Shown here: piece by piece, positions 49,039 through 62,952 of the stretch
Layout of the letters: every line of letters begins with the position of its first letter
How positions within the stretch are numbered: position 1 is the stretch's first letter
Source of the DNA: Auanema rhodensis
Lineage: Eukaryota > Nematoda > Chromadorea > Rhabditida > Rhabditidae
Assembly (NCBI GenBank): GCA_964057225.1
Contig: OZ059900.1
Span: 2,924,501-2,988,500, forward strand
Direction of reading: 5' to 3'
Length of the DNA: 64,000 nucleotides
Notes under the pieces: generated by a model
Seen by the model: only the letters and a program-made list of their open reading frames with translations
What the model was told of the DNA's origin: nothing
Databases searched by the model: none
Position numbers and translations under genes: made by a program

Positions 49039-52000
49039 TACTCGTAAATTTTGATCATATTCGGTGAGATTCGAGAATCAAACACATAATACACGAAATA
49101 AGTCTAGTTTTATGAGTTTGCACTGATATTTATTCATTTTGATCAAAAAAGGTCGAAAATAGAAAGAATTTTTGAATTTTCCGAGTTTTGAGTCCAATTG
49201 GGCTAAATCGCTCATATATATGATCAAAAGCATAGTTTTACTGTCTATGATAACAAAAGTCTTCAAATATACACTAATGATGTGTAAATCACTGAATTTC
49301 ACTCAAATAGCTTTACTACACTAAGTATGGTCGTTTTTATGCCTTTAACACCATATACTCACCGATTTTTGGTACAAAATCTGTAATACTCGTAAATTTT
49401 GATCATATTCGTTAAGATTTGAGAATCAAACATACAATACACAAAATCAGTCTATTTTTATGAGCTTGCACTGATATATATTCACTTTGATCAAAAAAGG
49501 TCGAAAATAGAAAGAATTTTTGAAATTTCCGAGTTTTGAGTCTAATTTGGCTAAATCGCTCATATACATGATCAGAAGCATAGTTTTATTGTCTATGACA
49601 ACAAAAGTCATTAATTAAACACTAATGATGTTTAAATCACTAAATTTCGCTCAAATAGCATTACTACACTAAGTATGGTCGTTTTTATGCCTTTAACACC
49701 ATATACTCAACGATTTTTGGTACAAAATCTGTAATACTCGTAAATTTTGATCATATTCGTTAAGATTTGAGAATCAAACATACAATACACAAAATCAGTC
49801 TATTTTTATGAGCTTGCACTGATATATATTCATTTTGATCAAAAAAGGTCGAAAATAGAAAGAATTTTTGAAATTTCCGAGTTTTGAGTCTAATTTGGCT
49901 AAATCGCTCATATATATGATCAAAAGCATAGTTTTACTGTCTATGATAACAAAAGTCTTCAAATATACACTAATAATGATTTAATCACTGAATTTCACTC
50001 AAATAGCATTACTACACTAAGTATGGTCGTTTTTATGCCTTTAACACCATATACTCACCGATTTTTGGTACAAAATCTGTGATACTCGTAAATTTTGATC
50101 ATATTCGGTGAGATTCGAGAATCAAACACACAATACACGAAATAAGTTTATTTTTACGAGTTTGCACTGATATTTATTCATTTTGATCAAAAAAGGTCGA
50201 AAATAGAAAGAATTTTTGAAATTTACGAGTTTTGAGTCTAATTTGGCTAAATCGCTCATATATATGATCAGAAGCATAGTTTTATTGTCTATGACAACGA
50301 AAGTCATTAATTAAACACTAATGATGTTTAAATCACTAAATTTCGCTCAAATAGCATTACTACACTAAGTATGGTCGTTTTTATGCCTTTAACACCATAT
50401 ACTCACCGATTTTTGGTACAAAATCTGTAATACTCGTAAATTTTGATCATATTCGTTAAGATTTGAGAATCAAACATACAATACACAGAATCAGTCTATT
50501 TTTATGAGCTTGCACTGATATATATTCATTTTGATCGAAAAAGGTCGAAAATAGAAAGAATTTTTGAAATTTACGAGTTTTGAGTCTAATTTGGCTAAAT
50601 CGCTCATATATATGATCAGAAGCATAGTTTTTTTGTCTATGACAACAAAAGTCATTAGTTAAACACTAATGATGTTTAAATCACTGAATTTCACTCAAAT
50701 AGCATTACTACACTAAGTATGGTCGTTTTTATGCCTTTAACACCATATACTCACCGATTTTTGGTACAAAATCTGTGATACTCGTAAATTTTGATCATAT
50801 TCGGTGAGATTCGAGAATCAAACACACAATGCACGAAATAAGTTTATTTTGACGAGTTTGCACTGATATTCATTCATTTTGATCAAAAAAGGTCGAAAAT
50901 AGAAAGAATTTTTGAATTTTCCGAGTTTTGAGTCCAATCGGGCTAAATCGCTCATATATATGATCAAAAGCATAGTTTTACTGTCTATGATAACAAAAGT
51001 CTTCAAATATACACTAATGATGTGTAAATCACTGAATTTCACTCAAATAGCTTTACTACACTAAGTATGGTCGTTTTTATGCCTTTAACACCATATACTC
51101 ACCGATTTTTGGTACAAAATCTGTAATACTCGTAAATTTTGATCATATTCGGTGAGATTCGAGAATCAAACACACAATGCACGAAATAAGTTTATTTTGA
51201 CGAGTTTGCACTGATATTTATTCATTTTGATCAAAAAAGGTCGAAAATAGAAAGAATTTTTGAATTTTCCGAGTTTTGAGTCCAATTGGGCTAAATCGCT
51301 CATATATATGATCAAAAGCATAGTTTTACTGTCTATGATAACAAAAGTCTTCAAATATACACTAATGATGTGTAAATCACTGAATTTCACTCAAATAGCT
51401 TTACTACACTAAGTATGGTCGTTTTTATGCCTTTAACACCATATACTCACCGATTTTTGGTACAAAATCTGTAATACTCGTAAATTTTGATCATATTCGT
51501 TAAGATTTGAGAATCAAACATACAATACACAGAATCAGTCTATTTTTATGAGCTTGCACTGATATATATTCATTTTGATCGAAAAAGGTCGAAAATAGAA
51601 AGAATTTTTGAAATTTACGAGTTTTGAGTCTAATTTGGCTAAATCGCTCATATATATGATCAGAAGCATAGTTTTTTTGTCTATGACAACAAAAGTCATT
51701 AGTTAAACACTAATGATGTTTAAATCACTAAATTTCGCTCAAATAGCATTACTACACTAAGTATGGTCGTTTTTATGCCTTTAACACCATATACTCACCG
51801 ATTTTTGGTACAAAATCTGTAATACTCGTAAATTTTGATCATATTCGTTAAGATTTGAGAATCAAACATACAATACACAAAATCAGTCTATTTTTATGAG
51901 CTTGCACTGATATATATTCATTTTGATCAAAAAAGGTCGAAAATAGAAAGAATTTTTGAAATTTACGAGTTTTGAATCTAATTTGGCTAAATCGCTCATA

Positions 52001-52865
52001 TATATGATCAAAAGCATAGTTTTACTGTCTATGATAACAAAAGTCTTCAAATATACACTAATAATGATTTAATCACTGAATTTCACTCAAATAGCATTAC
52101 TACACTAAGTATGGTCGTTTTTATGCCTTTAACACCATATACTCACCGATTTTTGGTACAAAATCTGTGATACTCGTAAATTTTGATCATATTCGGTGAG
52201 ATTCCAGAATCAAACACACAATACACGAAATAAGTTTATTTTTACGAGTTTGCACTGATATTTATTCATTTTGATCAAAAAAGGTCGAAAATAGAAAGAA
52301 TTTTTGAAATTTCCGAGTTTTGAGTCTAATTTGGCTAAATCGCTCATATATATGATCAAAAGCATAGTTTTATTGTCTATGACAACAAAAGTCATCAATT
52401 AAACGCTAGTGATGTTTAAATACTGAATTTCGCTCAAATAGCATTACTACACTAAGTATGGTCGTTTTTATGCCTTTAACACCATATACTCACCGATTTT
52501 TGGTACAAAATCTGTAATACTCGTAAATTTTGATCATATTCGTTAAGATTTGAGAATCAAACATACAATACACAAAATCAGTCTATTTTTATGAGCTTGC
52601 ACTGATATATATTCATTTTGATCAAAAAAGGTCGAAAATAGAAAGAATTTTTGAAATTTACGAGTTTTGAGTCTAATTTGGCTAAATCGCTCATATATAT
52701 GATCAGAAGCATAGTTTTATTGTCTATGACAACGAAAGTCATTAATTGAACACTAATGATGTTTAAATCACTAAATTTCGCTCAAATAGCATTACTACAC
52801 TAAGTATGGTCGTTTTTATGCCTTTAACACCATATACTCACCGATTTTTGGTACAAAATCTGTAA
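49039..52865. repeat. Long-range copy of the 19472-23296 segment
   Basis: The monomer order from 49039 (P-x, 'tcactttgatc' Q, Q-x with 'gatttaatc', R-y, then S-x with 'gatattcattc' and 'ccaatcggg' at 50779, S-x, Q-z, later R-w with 'gattccag', Q-y) follows that from 19472. Two rare variants in the copy at 21211 ('gatattcattc' and 'ccaatcggg') occur together again only at 50779. Differences are the loss of the Q-w copy after 49039, an extra Q-z copy at about 50431, and a Q-x in place of R-x at about 51823. Confidence 0.75.
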
Positions 52866-55800
52866 TACTCGTAAATTTTGATCATATTCGGTGAGATTCG
52901 AGAATCAAACACACAATGCACGAAATAAGTTTATTTTGACGAGTTTGCACTGATATTTATTCATTTTGATCAAAAAAGGTCGAAAATAGAAAGAATTTTT
53001 GAATTTTCCGAGTTTTGAGTCCAATTGGGCTAAATCGCTCATATATATGATCAAAAGCATAGTTTTACTGTCTATGATAACAAAAGTCTTCAAATATACA
53101 CTAATGATGTGTAAATCACTGAATTTCACTCAAATAGCTTTACTACACTAAGTATGGTCGTTTTTATGCCTTTAACACCATATACTCACCGATTTTTGGT
53201 ACAAAATCTGTAATACTCGTAAATTTTGATCATATTCGTTAAGATTTGAGAATCAAACATACAATACACAAAATCAGTCAATTTTTATGAGCTTGCACTG
53301 ATATATATTCATTTTGATCAAAAAAGGTCGAAAATAGAAAGAATTTTTGAAATTTCCGAGTTTTGAGTCTAATTTGGCTAAATCGCTCATATATATGATC
53401 AAAAGCATAGTTTTACTGTCTATGATAACAAAAGTCTTCAAATATACACTAATGATGTGTAAATCACTGAATTTCACTCAAATAGCTTTACTACACTAAG
53501 TATGGTCGTTTTTATGCCTTTAACACCATATACTCACCGATTTTTGGTACAAAATCTGTGATACTCGTAAATTTTGATCATATTCGGTGAGATTCGAGAA
53601 TCAAACACACAATACACGAAATAAGTTTATTTTTACGAGTTTGCACTGATATTTATTCATTTTGATCAAAAAAGGTCGAAAATAGAAAGAATTTTTGAAA
53701 TTTCCGAGTTTTGAGTCTAATTTGGCTAAATCGCTCATATATATGATCAAAAGCATAGTTTTACTGTCTATGATAACAAAAGTCTTCAAATATACACTAA
53801 TAATGTGTAAATCACTGAATTTCACTCAAATAGCATTACTACACTAAGTATGGTCGTTTTTATGCCTTTAACACCATATACTCACCGATTTTTGGTACAA
53901 AATCTGTGATACTCGTAAATTTTGATCATATTCGGTGAGATTCCAGAATCAAACACACAATACACGAAATAAGTTTATTTTTACGAGTTTGCACTGATAT
54001 TTATTCATTTTGATCAAAAAAGGTCGAAAATAGAAAGAATTTTTGAAATTTCCGAGTTTTGAGTCTAATTTGGCTAAATCGCTCATATATATGATCAAAA
54101 GCATAGTTTTATTGTCTATGACAACAAAAGTCATCAATTAAACGCTAGTGATGTTTAAATACTGAATTTCGCTCAAATAGCATTACTACACTAAGTATGG
54201 TCGTTTTTATGCCTTTAACACCATATACTCACCGATTTTTGGTACAAAATCTGTAATACTCGTAAATTTTGATCATATTCGTTAAGATTTGAGAATCAAA
54301 CATACAATACACAAAATCAGTCTATTTTTATGAGCTTGCACTGATATATATTCATTTTGATCAAAAAAGGTCGAAAATAGAAAGAATTTTTGAAATTTAC
54401 GAGTTTTGAGTCTAATTTGGCTAAATCGCTCATATATATGATCAGAAGCATAGTTTTATTGTCTATGACAACGAAAGTCATTAATTGAACACTAATGATG
54501 TTTAAATCACTAAATTTCGCTCAAATAGCATTACTACACTAAGTATGGTCGTTTTTATGCCTTTAACACCATATACTCACCGATTTTTGGTACAAAATCT
54601 GTAATACTCGTAAATTTTGATCATATTCGGTGAGATTCGAGAATCAAACACACAATGCACGAAATAAGTTTATTTTGACGAGTTTGCACTGATATTTATT
54701 CATTTCGATCAAAAAAGGTCGAAAATAGAAAGAATTTTTGAAATTTCCGAGTTTTGAGTCTAATTTGGCTAAATCGCTCATATATATGATCAAAAGCATA
54801 GTTTTACTGTCTATGATAACAAAAGTCTTCAAATATACACTAATAATGATTTAATCACTGAATTTCACTCAAATAGCATTACTACACTAAGTATGGTCGT
54901 TTTTATGCCTTTAACACCATATACTCACCGATTTTTGGTACAAAATCTGTGATACTCGTAAATTTTGATCATATTCGGTGAGATTCGAGAATCAAACACA
55001 CAATACACGAAATAAGTTTATTTTTACGAGTTTGCACTGATATTTATTCATTTTGATCAAAAAAGGTCGAAAATAGAAAGAATTTTTGAAATTTACGAGT
55101 TTTGAGTCTAATTTGGCTAAATCGCTCATATATATGATCAGAAGCATAGTTTTATTGTCTATGACAACGAAAGTCATTAATTAAACACTAATGATGTTTA
55201 AATCACTAAATTTCGCTCAAATAGCATTACTACACTAAGTATGGTCGTTTTTATGCCTTTAACACCATATACTCACCGATTTTTGGTACAAAATCTGTAA
55301 TACTCGTAAATTTTGATCATATTCGGTGAGATTCGAGAATCAAACACACAATGCACGAAATAAGTTTATTTTGACGAGTTTGCACTGATATTTATTCATT
55401 TTGATCAAAAAAGGTCGAAAATAGAAAGAATTTTTGAATTTTCCGAGTTTTGAGTCCAATTGGGCTAAATCGCTCATATATATGATCAAAAGCATAGTTT
55501 TACTGTCTATGATAACAAAAGTCTTCAAATATACACTAATGATGTGTAAATCACTGAATTTCACTCAAATAGCTTTACTACACTAAGTATGGTCGTTTTT
55601 ATGCCTTTAACACCATATACTCACCGATTTTTGGTACAAAATCTGTAATACTCGTAAATTTTGATCATATTCGTTAAGATTTGAGAATCAAACATACAAT
55701 ACACAAAATCAGTCTATTTTTATGAGCTTGCACTGATATATATTCATTTTGATCAAAAAAGGTCGAAAATAGAAAGAATTTTTGAAATTTACGAGTTTTG

Positions 55801-57387
55801 AGTCTAATTTGGCTAAATCGCTCATATATATGATCAGAAGCATAGTTTTTTTGTCTATGACAACAAAAGTCATTAGTTAAACACTAATGATGTTTAAATC
55901 ACTAAATTTCGCTCAAATAGCATTACTACACTAAGTATGGTCGTTTTTATGCCTTTAACACCATATACTCACCGATTTTTGGTACAAAATCTGTAATACT
56001 CGTAAATTTTGATCATATTCGTTAAGATTTGAGAATCAAACATACAATACACAAAATCAGTCTATTTTTATGAGCTTGCACTGATATATATTCATTTTGA
56101 TCAAAAAAGGTCGAAAATAGAAAGAATTTTTGAAATTTACGAGTTTTGAATCTAATTTGGCTAAATCGCTCATATATATGATCAAAAGCATAGTTTTACT
56201 GTCTATGATAACAAAAGTCTTCAAATATACACTAATAATGATTTAATCACTGAATTTCACTCAAATAGCATTACTACACTAAGTATGGTCGTTTTTATGC
56301 CTTTAACACCATATACTCACCGATTTTTGGTACAAAATCTGTGATACTCGTAAATTTTGATCATATTCGGTGAGATTCGAGAATCAAACACACAATACAC
56401 GAAATAAGTTTATTTTTACGAGTTTGCACTGATATTTATTCATTTTGATCAAAAAAGGTCGAAAATAGAAAGAATTTTTGAAATTTCCGAGTTTTGAGTC
56501 TAATTTGGCTAAATCGCTCATATATATGATCAAAAGCATAGTTTTACTGTCTATGATAACAAAAGTCTTCAAATATACACTAATAATGTGTAAATCACTG
56601 AATTTCACTCAAATAGCATTACTACACTAAGTATGGTCGTTTTTATGCCTTTAACACCATATACTCACCGATTTTTGGTACAAAATCTGTGATACTCGTA
56701 AATTTTGATCATATTCGGTGAGATCCCAGAATCAAACACACAATACACGAAATAAGTTTATTTTTACGAGTTTGCACTGATATTTATTCATTTTGATCAA
56801 AAAAGGTCGAAAATAGAAAGAATTTTTGAAATTTCCGAGTTTTGAGTCTAATTTGGCTAAATCGCTCATATATATGATCAAAAGCATAGTTTTATTGTCT
56901 ATGACAACAAAAGTCATCAATTAAACGCTAGTGATGTTTAAATACTGAATTTCGCTCAAATAGCATTACTACACTAAGTATGGTCGTTTTTATGCCTTTA
57001 ACACCATATACTCACCGATTTTTGGTACAAAATCTGTAATACTCGTAAATTTTGATCATATTCGTTAAGATTTGAGAATCAAACATACAATACACAAAAT
57101 CAGTCTATTTTTATGAGCTTGCACTGATATATATTCATTTTGATCAAAAAAGGTCGAAAATAGAAAGAATTTTTGAAATTTACGAGTTTTGAGTCTAATT
57201 TGGCTAAATCGCTCATATATATGATCAGAAGCATAGTTTTATTGTCTATGACAACGAAAGTCATTAATTAAACACTAATGATGTTTAAATCACTAAATTT
57301 CGCTCAAATAGCATTACTACACTAAGTATGGTCGTTTTTATGCCTTTAACACCATATACTCACCGATTTTTGGTACAAAATCTGTAA
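52866..57387. repeat. Mixed satellite segment with a partial 5-monomer rhythm
   Basis: Monomers start at 52866, 53214, 53562, 53910, about 54257, 54605, 54953, 55301, about 55649, about 55997, 56345, 56693 and about 57040. The order R-w, Q-y, S-x, Q-x, R-x starting at 52171 begins again at 53910 (1739 bp later) and in part at 56693, but is broken between. The copy at 54605 is a hybrid of an S-type start and an x copy with 'gaaatttccg' and 'gatttaatc'. The variant 'attaattgaac' (52746, 54486) links this segment to 57388-62952. Confidence 0.75.
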
Positions 57388-60300
57388 TACTCGTAAATTT
57401 TGATCATATTCGGTGAGATTCGAGAATCAAACACACAATGCACGAAATAAGTTTATTTTGACGAGTTTGCACTGATATTTATTCATTTTGATCAAAAAAG
57501 GTCGAAAATAGAAAGAATTTTTGAATTTTCCGAGTTTTGAGTCCAATTGGGCTAAATCGCTCATATATATGATCAAAAGCATAGTTTTACTGTCTATGAT
57601 AACAAAAGTCTTCAAATATACACTAATGATGTGTAAATCACTGAATTTCACTCAAATAGCTTTACTACACTAAGTATGGTCGTTTTTATGCCTTTAACAC
57701 CATATACTCACCGATTTTTGGTACAAAATCTGTAATACTCGTAAATTTTGATCATATTCGTTAAGATTTGAGAATCAAACATACAATACACAAAATCAGT
57801 CTATTTTTATGAGCTTGCTCTGATATATATTCATTTTGATCAAAAAAGGTCGAAAATAGAAAGAATTTTTGAAATTTCCGAGTTTTGAGTCTAATTTGGC
57901 TAAATCGCTCATATATATGATCAAAAGCATAGTTTTACTGTCTATGATAACAAAAGTCTTCAAATATACACTAATGATGTGTAAATCACTGAATTTCACT
58001 CAAATAGCTTTACTACACTAAGTATGGTCGTTTTTATGCCTTTAACACCATATACTCACCGATTTTTGGTACAAAATCTGTGATACTCGTAAATTTTGAT
58101 CATATTCGGTGAGATTCGAGAATCAAACACACAATACACGAAATAAGTTTATTTTTACGAGTTTGCACTGATATTTATTCATTTTGATCAAAAAAGGTCG
58201 AAAATAGAAAGAATTTTTGAAATTTCCGAGTTTTGAGTCTAATTTGGCTAAATCGCTCATATATATGATCAAAAGCATAGTTTTACTGTCTATGATAACA
58301 AAAGTCTTCAAATATACACTAATAATGTGTAAATCACTGAATTTCACTCAAATAGCATTACTACACTAAGTATGGTCGTTTTTATGCCTTTAACACCATA
58401 TACTCACCGATTTTTGGTACAAAATCTGTGATACTCGTAAATTTTGATCATATTCGGTGAGATTCCAGAATCAAACACACAATACACAAAATAAGTTTAT
58501 TTTTACGAGTTTGCACTGATATTTATTCATTTTGATCAAAAAAGGTCGAAAATAGAAAGAATTTTTGAAATTTCCGAGTTTTGAGTCTAATTTGGCTAAA
58601 TCGCTCATATATATGATCAAAAGCATAGTTTTATTGTCTATGACAACAAAAGTCATCAATTAAACGCTAGTGATGTTTAAATACTGAATTTCGCTCAAAT
58701 AGCAATACTACACTAAGTATGGTCGTTTTTATGCCTTTAACACCATATACTCACCGATTTTTGGTACAAAATCTGTAATACTCGTAAATTTTGATCATAT
58801 TCGTTAAGATTTGAGAATCAAACATACAATACACAAAATCAGTCTATTTTTATGAGCTTGCACTGATATATATTCATTTTGATCAAAAAAGGTCGAAAAT
58901 AGAAAGAATTTTTGAAATTTACGAGTTTTGAGTCTAATTTGGCTAAATCGCTCATATATATGATCAGAAGCATAGTTTTATTGTCTATGACAACGAAAGT
59001 CATTAATTGAACACTAATGATGTTTAAATCACTAAATTTCGCTCAAATAGCATTACTACACTAAGTATGGTCGTTTTTATGCCTTTAACACCATATACTC
59101 ACCGATTTTTGGTACAAAATCTGTAATACTCGTAAATTTTGATCATATTCGGTGAGATTCGAGAATCAAACACACAATGCACGAAATAAGTTTATTTTGA
59201 CGAGTTTGCACTGATATTTATTCATTTTGATCAAAAAAGGTCGAAAATAGAAAGAATTTTTGAATTTTCCGAGTTTTGAGTCCAATTGGGCTAAATCGCA
59301 CATATATATGATCAAAAGCATAGTTTTACTGTCTATGATAACAAAAGTCTTCAAATATACACTAATGATGTGTAAATCACTGAATTTCACTCAAATAGCT
59401 TTACTACACTAAGTATGGTCGTTTTTATGCCTTTAACACCATATACTCACCGATTTTTGGTACAAAATCTGTAATACTCGTAAATTTTGATCATATTCGT
59501 TAAGATTTGAGAATCAAACATACAATACACAAAATCAGTCTATTTTTATGAGCTTGCACTGATATATATTCATTTTGATCAAAAAAGGTCGAAAATAGAA
59601 AGAATTTTTGAAATTTACGAGTTTTGAGTCTAATTTGGCTAAATCGCTCATATATATGATCAAAAGCATAGTTTTATTGTCTATGACAACAAAAGTCATC
59701 AATTAAACGCTAGTGATGTTTAAATACTGAATTTCGCTCAAATAGCATTACTACACTAAGTATGGTCGTTTTTATGCCTTTAACACCATATACTCACCGA
59801 TTTTTGGTACAAAATCTGTAATACTCGTAAATTTTGATCATATTCGTTAAGATTTGAGAATCAAACATACAATACACAAAATCAGTCTATTTTTATGAGC
59901 TTGCACTGATATATATTCATTTTGATCAAAAAAGGTCGAAAATAGAAAGAATTTTTGAAATTTACGAGTTTTGAGTCTAATTTGGCTAAATCGCTCATAT
60001 ATATGATCAGAAGCATAGTTTTATTGTCTATGACAACGAAAGTCATTAATTAAACACTAATGATGTTTAAATCACTAAATTTCGCTCAAATAGCATTACT
60101 ACACTAAGTATGGTCGTTTTTATGCCTTTAACACCATATACTCACCGATTTTTGGTACAAAATCTGTAATACTCGTAAATTTTGATCATATTCGGTGAGA
60201 TTCGAGAATCAAACACACAATGCACGAAATAAGTTTATTTTGACGAGTTTGCACTGATATTTATTCATTTTGATCAAAAAAGGTCGAAAATAGAAAGAAT

Positions 60301-62952
60301 TTTTGAATTTTCCGAGTTTTGAGTCCAATTGGGCTAAATCGCTCATATATATGATCAAAAGCATAGTTTTACTGTCTATGATAACAAAAGTCTTCAAATA
60401 TACACTAATGATGTGTAAATCACTGAATTTCACTCAAATAGCTTTACTACACTAAGTATGGTCGTTTTTATGCCTTTAACACCATATACTCACCGATTTT
60501 TGGTACAAAATCTGTAATACTCGTAAATTTTGATCATATTCGTTAAGATTTGAGAATCAAACATACAATACACAAAATCAGTCTATTTTTATGAGCTTGC
60601 TCTGATATATATTCATTTTGATCAAAAAAGGTCGAAAATAGAAAGAATTTTTGAAATTTCCGAGTTTTGAGTCTAATTTGGCTAAATCGCTCATATATAT
60701 GATCAAAAGCATAGTTTTACTGTCTATGATAACAAAAGTCTTCAAATATACACTAATGATGTGTAAATCACTGAATTTCACTCAAATAGCTTTACTACAC
60801 TAAGTATGGTCGTTTTTATGCCTTTAACACCATATACTCACCGATTTTTGGTACAAAATCTGTGATACTCGTAAATTTTGATCATATTCGGTGAGATTCG
60901 AGAATCAAACACACAATACACGAAATAAGTTTATTTTTACGAGTTTGCACTGATATTTATTCATTTTGATCAAAAAAGGTCGAAAATAGAAAGAATTTTT
61001 GAAATTTCCGAGTTTTGAGTCTAATTTGGCTAAATCGCTCATATATATGATCAAAAGCATAGTTTTACTGTCTATGATAACAAAAGTCTTCAAATATACA
61101 CTAATAATGTGTAAATCACTGAATTTCACTCAAATAGCATTACTACACTAAGTATGGTCGTTTTTATGCCTTTAACACCATATACTCACCGATTTTTGGT
61201 ACAAAATCTGTGATACTCGTAAATTTTGATCATATTCGGTGAGATTCCAGAATCAAACACACAATACACAAAATAAGTTTATTTTTACGAGTTTGCACTG
61301 ATATTTATTCATTTTGATCAAAAAAGGTCGAAAATAGAAAGAATTTTTGAAATTTCCGAGTTTTGAGTCTAATTTGGCTAAATCGCTCATATATATGATC
61401 AAAAGCATAGTTTTATTGTCTATGACAACAAAAGTCATCAATTAAACGCTAGTGATGTTTAAATACTGAATTTCGCTCAAATAGCAATACTACACTAAGT
61501 ATGGTCGTTTTTATGCCTTTAACACCATATACTCACCGATTTTTGGTACAAAATCTGTAATACTCGTAAATTTTGATCATATTCGTTAAGATTTGAGAAT
61601 CAAACATACAATACACAAAATCAGTCTATTTTTATGAGCTTGCACTGATATATATTCATTTTGATCAAAAAAGGTCGAAAATAGAAAGAATTTTTGAAAT
61701 TTACGAGTTTTGAGTCTAATTTGGCTAAATCGCTCATATATATGATCAGAAGCATAGTTTTATTGTCTATGACAACGAAAGTCATTAATTGAACACTAAT
61801 GATGTTTAAATCACTAAATTTCGCTCAAATAGCATTACTACACTAAGTATGGTCGTTTTTATGCCTTTAACACCATATACTCACCGATTTTTGGTACAAA
61901 ATCTGTAATACTCGTAAATTTTGATCATATTCGGTGAGATTCGAGAATCAAACACACAATGCACGAAATAAGTTTATTTTGACGAGTTTGCACTGATATT
62001 TATTCATTTTGATCAAAAAAGGTCGAAAATAGAAAGAATTTTTGAATTTTCCGAGTTTTGAGTCCAATTGGGCTAAATCGCACATATATATGATCAAAAG
62101 CATAGTTTTACTGTCTATGATAACAAAAGTCTTCAAATATACACTAATGATGTGTAAATCACTGAATTTCACTCAAATAGCTTTACTACACTAAGTATGG
62201 TCGTTTTTATGCCTTTAACACCATATACTCACCGATTTTTGGTACAAAATCTGTAATACTCGTAAATTTTGATCATATTCGTTAAGATTTGAGAATCAAA
62301 CATACAATACACAAAATCAGTCTATTTTTATGAGCTTGCACTGATATATATTCATTTTGATCAAAAAAGGTCGAAAATAGAAAGAATTTTTGAAATTTAC
62401 GAGTTTTGAGTCTAATTTGGCTAAATCGCTCATATATATGATCAGAAGCATAGTTTTTTTGTCTATGACAACAAAAGTCATTAGTTAAACACTAATGATG
62501 TTTAAATCACTAAATTTCGCTCAAATAGCATTACTACACTAAGTATGGTCGTTTTTATGCCTTTAACACCATATACTCACCGATTTTTGGTACAAAATCT
62601 GTAATACTCGTAAATTTTGATCATATTCGTTAAGATTTGAGAATCAAACATACAATACACAAAATCAGTCTATTTTTATGAGCTTGCACTGATATATATT
62701 CATTTTGATCAAAAAAGGTCGAAAATAGAAAGAATTTTTGAAATTTACGAGTTTTGAATCTAATTTGGCTAAATCGCTCATATATATGATCAAAAGCATA
62801 GTTTTACTGTCTATGATAACAAAAGTCTTCAAATATACACTAATAATGATTTAATCACTGAATTTCACTCAAATAGCATTACTACACTAAGTATGGTCGT
62901 TTTTATGCCTTTAACACCATATACTCACCGATTTTTGGTACAAAATCTGTGA
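57388..62952. repeat. Recent tandem duplication of an 8-monomer (2782-bp) block
   Basis: The six monomers from 57388 match the six from 60170, offset by 2782 bp, down to private variants: 'gcttgctctg' (about 57816 and 60597), 'cacaaaataagttt' with 'gattccag' (58432 and 61214), 'agcaatac' (about 58701 and 61483), 'attaattgaac' (59006 and 61788) and 'cgcacat' (about 59297 and 62079). Copies 7 and 8 differ: Q-w and Q-y at about 59475 and 59822, against Q-z and Q-x at about 62257 and 62605. Sharing of otherwise unique variants makes this one of the youngest duplications here. Confidence 0.9.
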
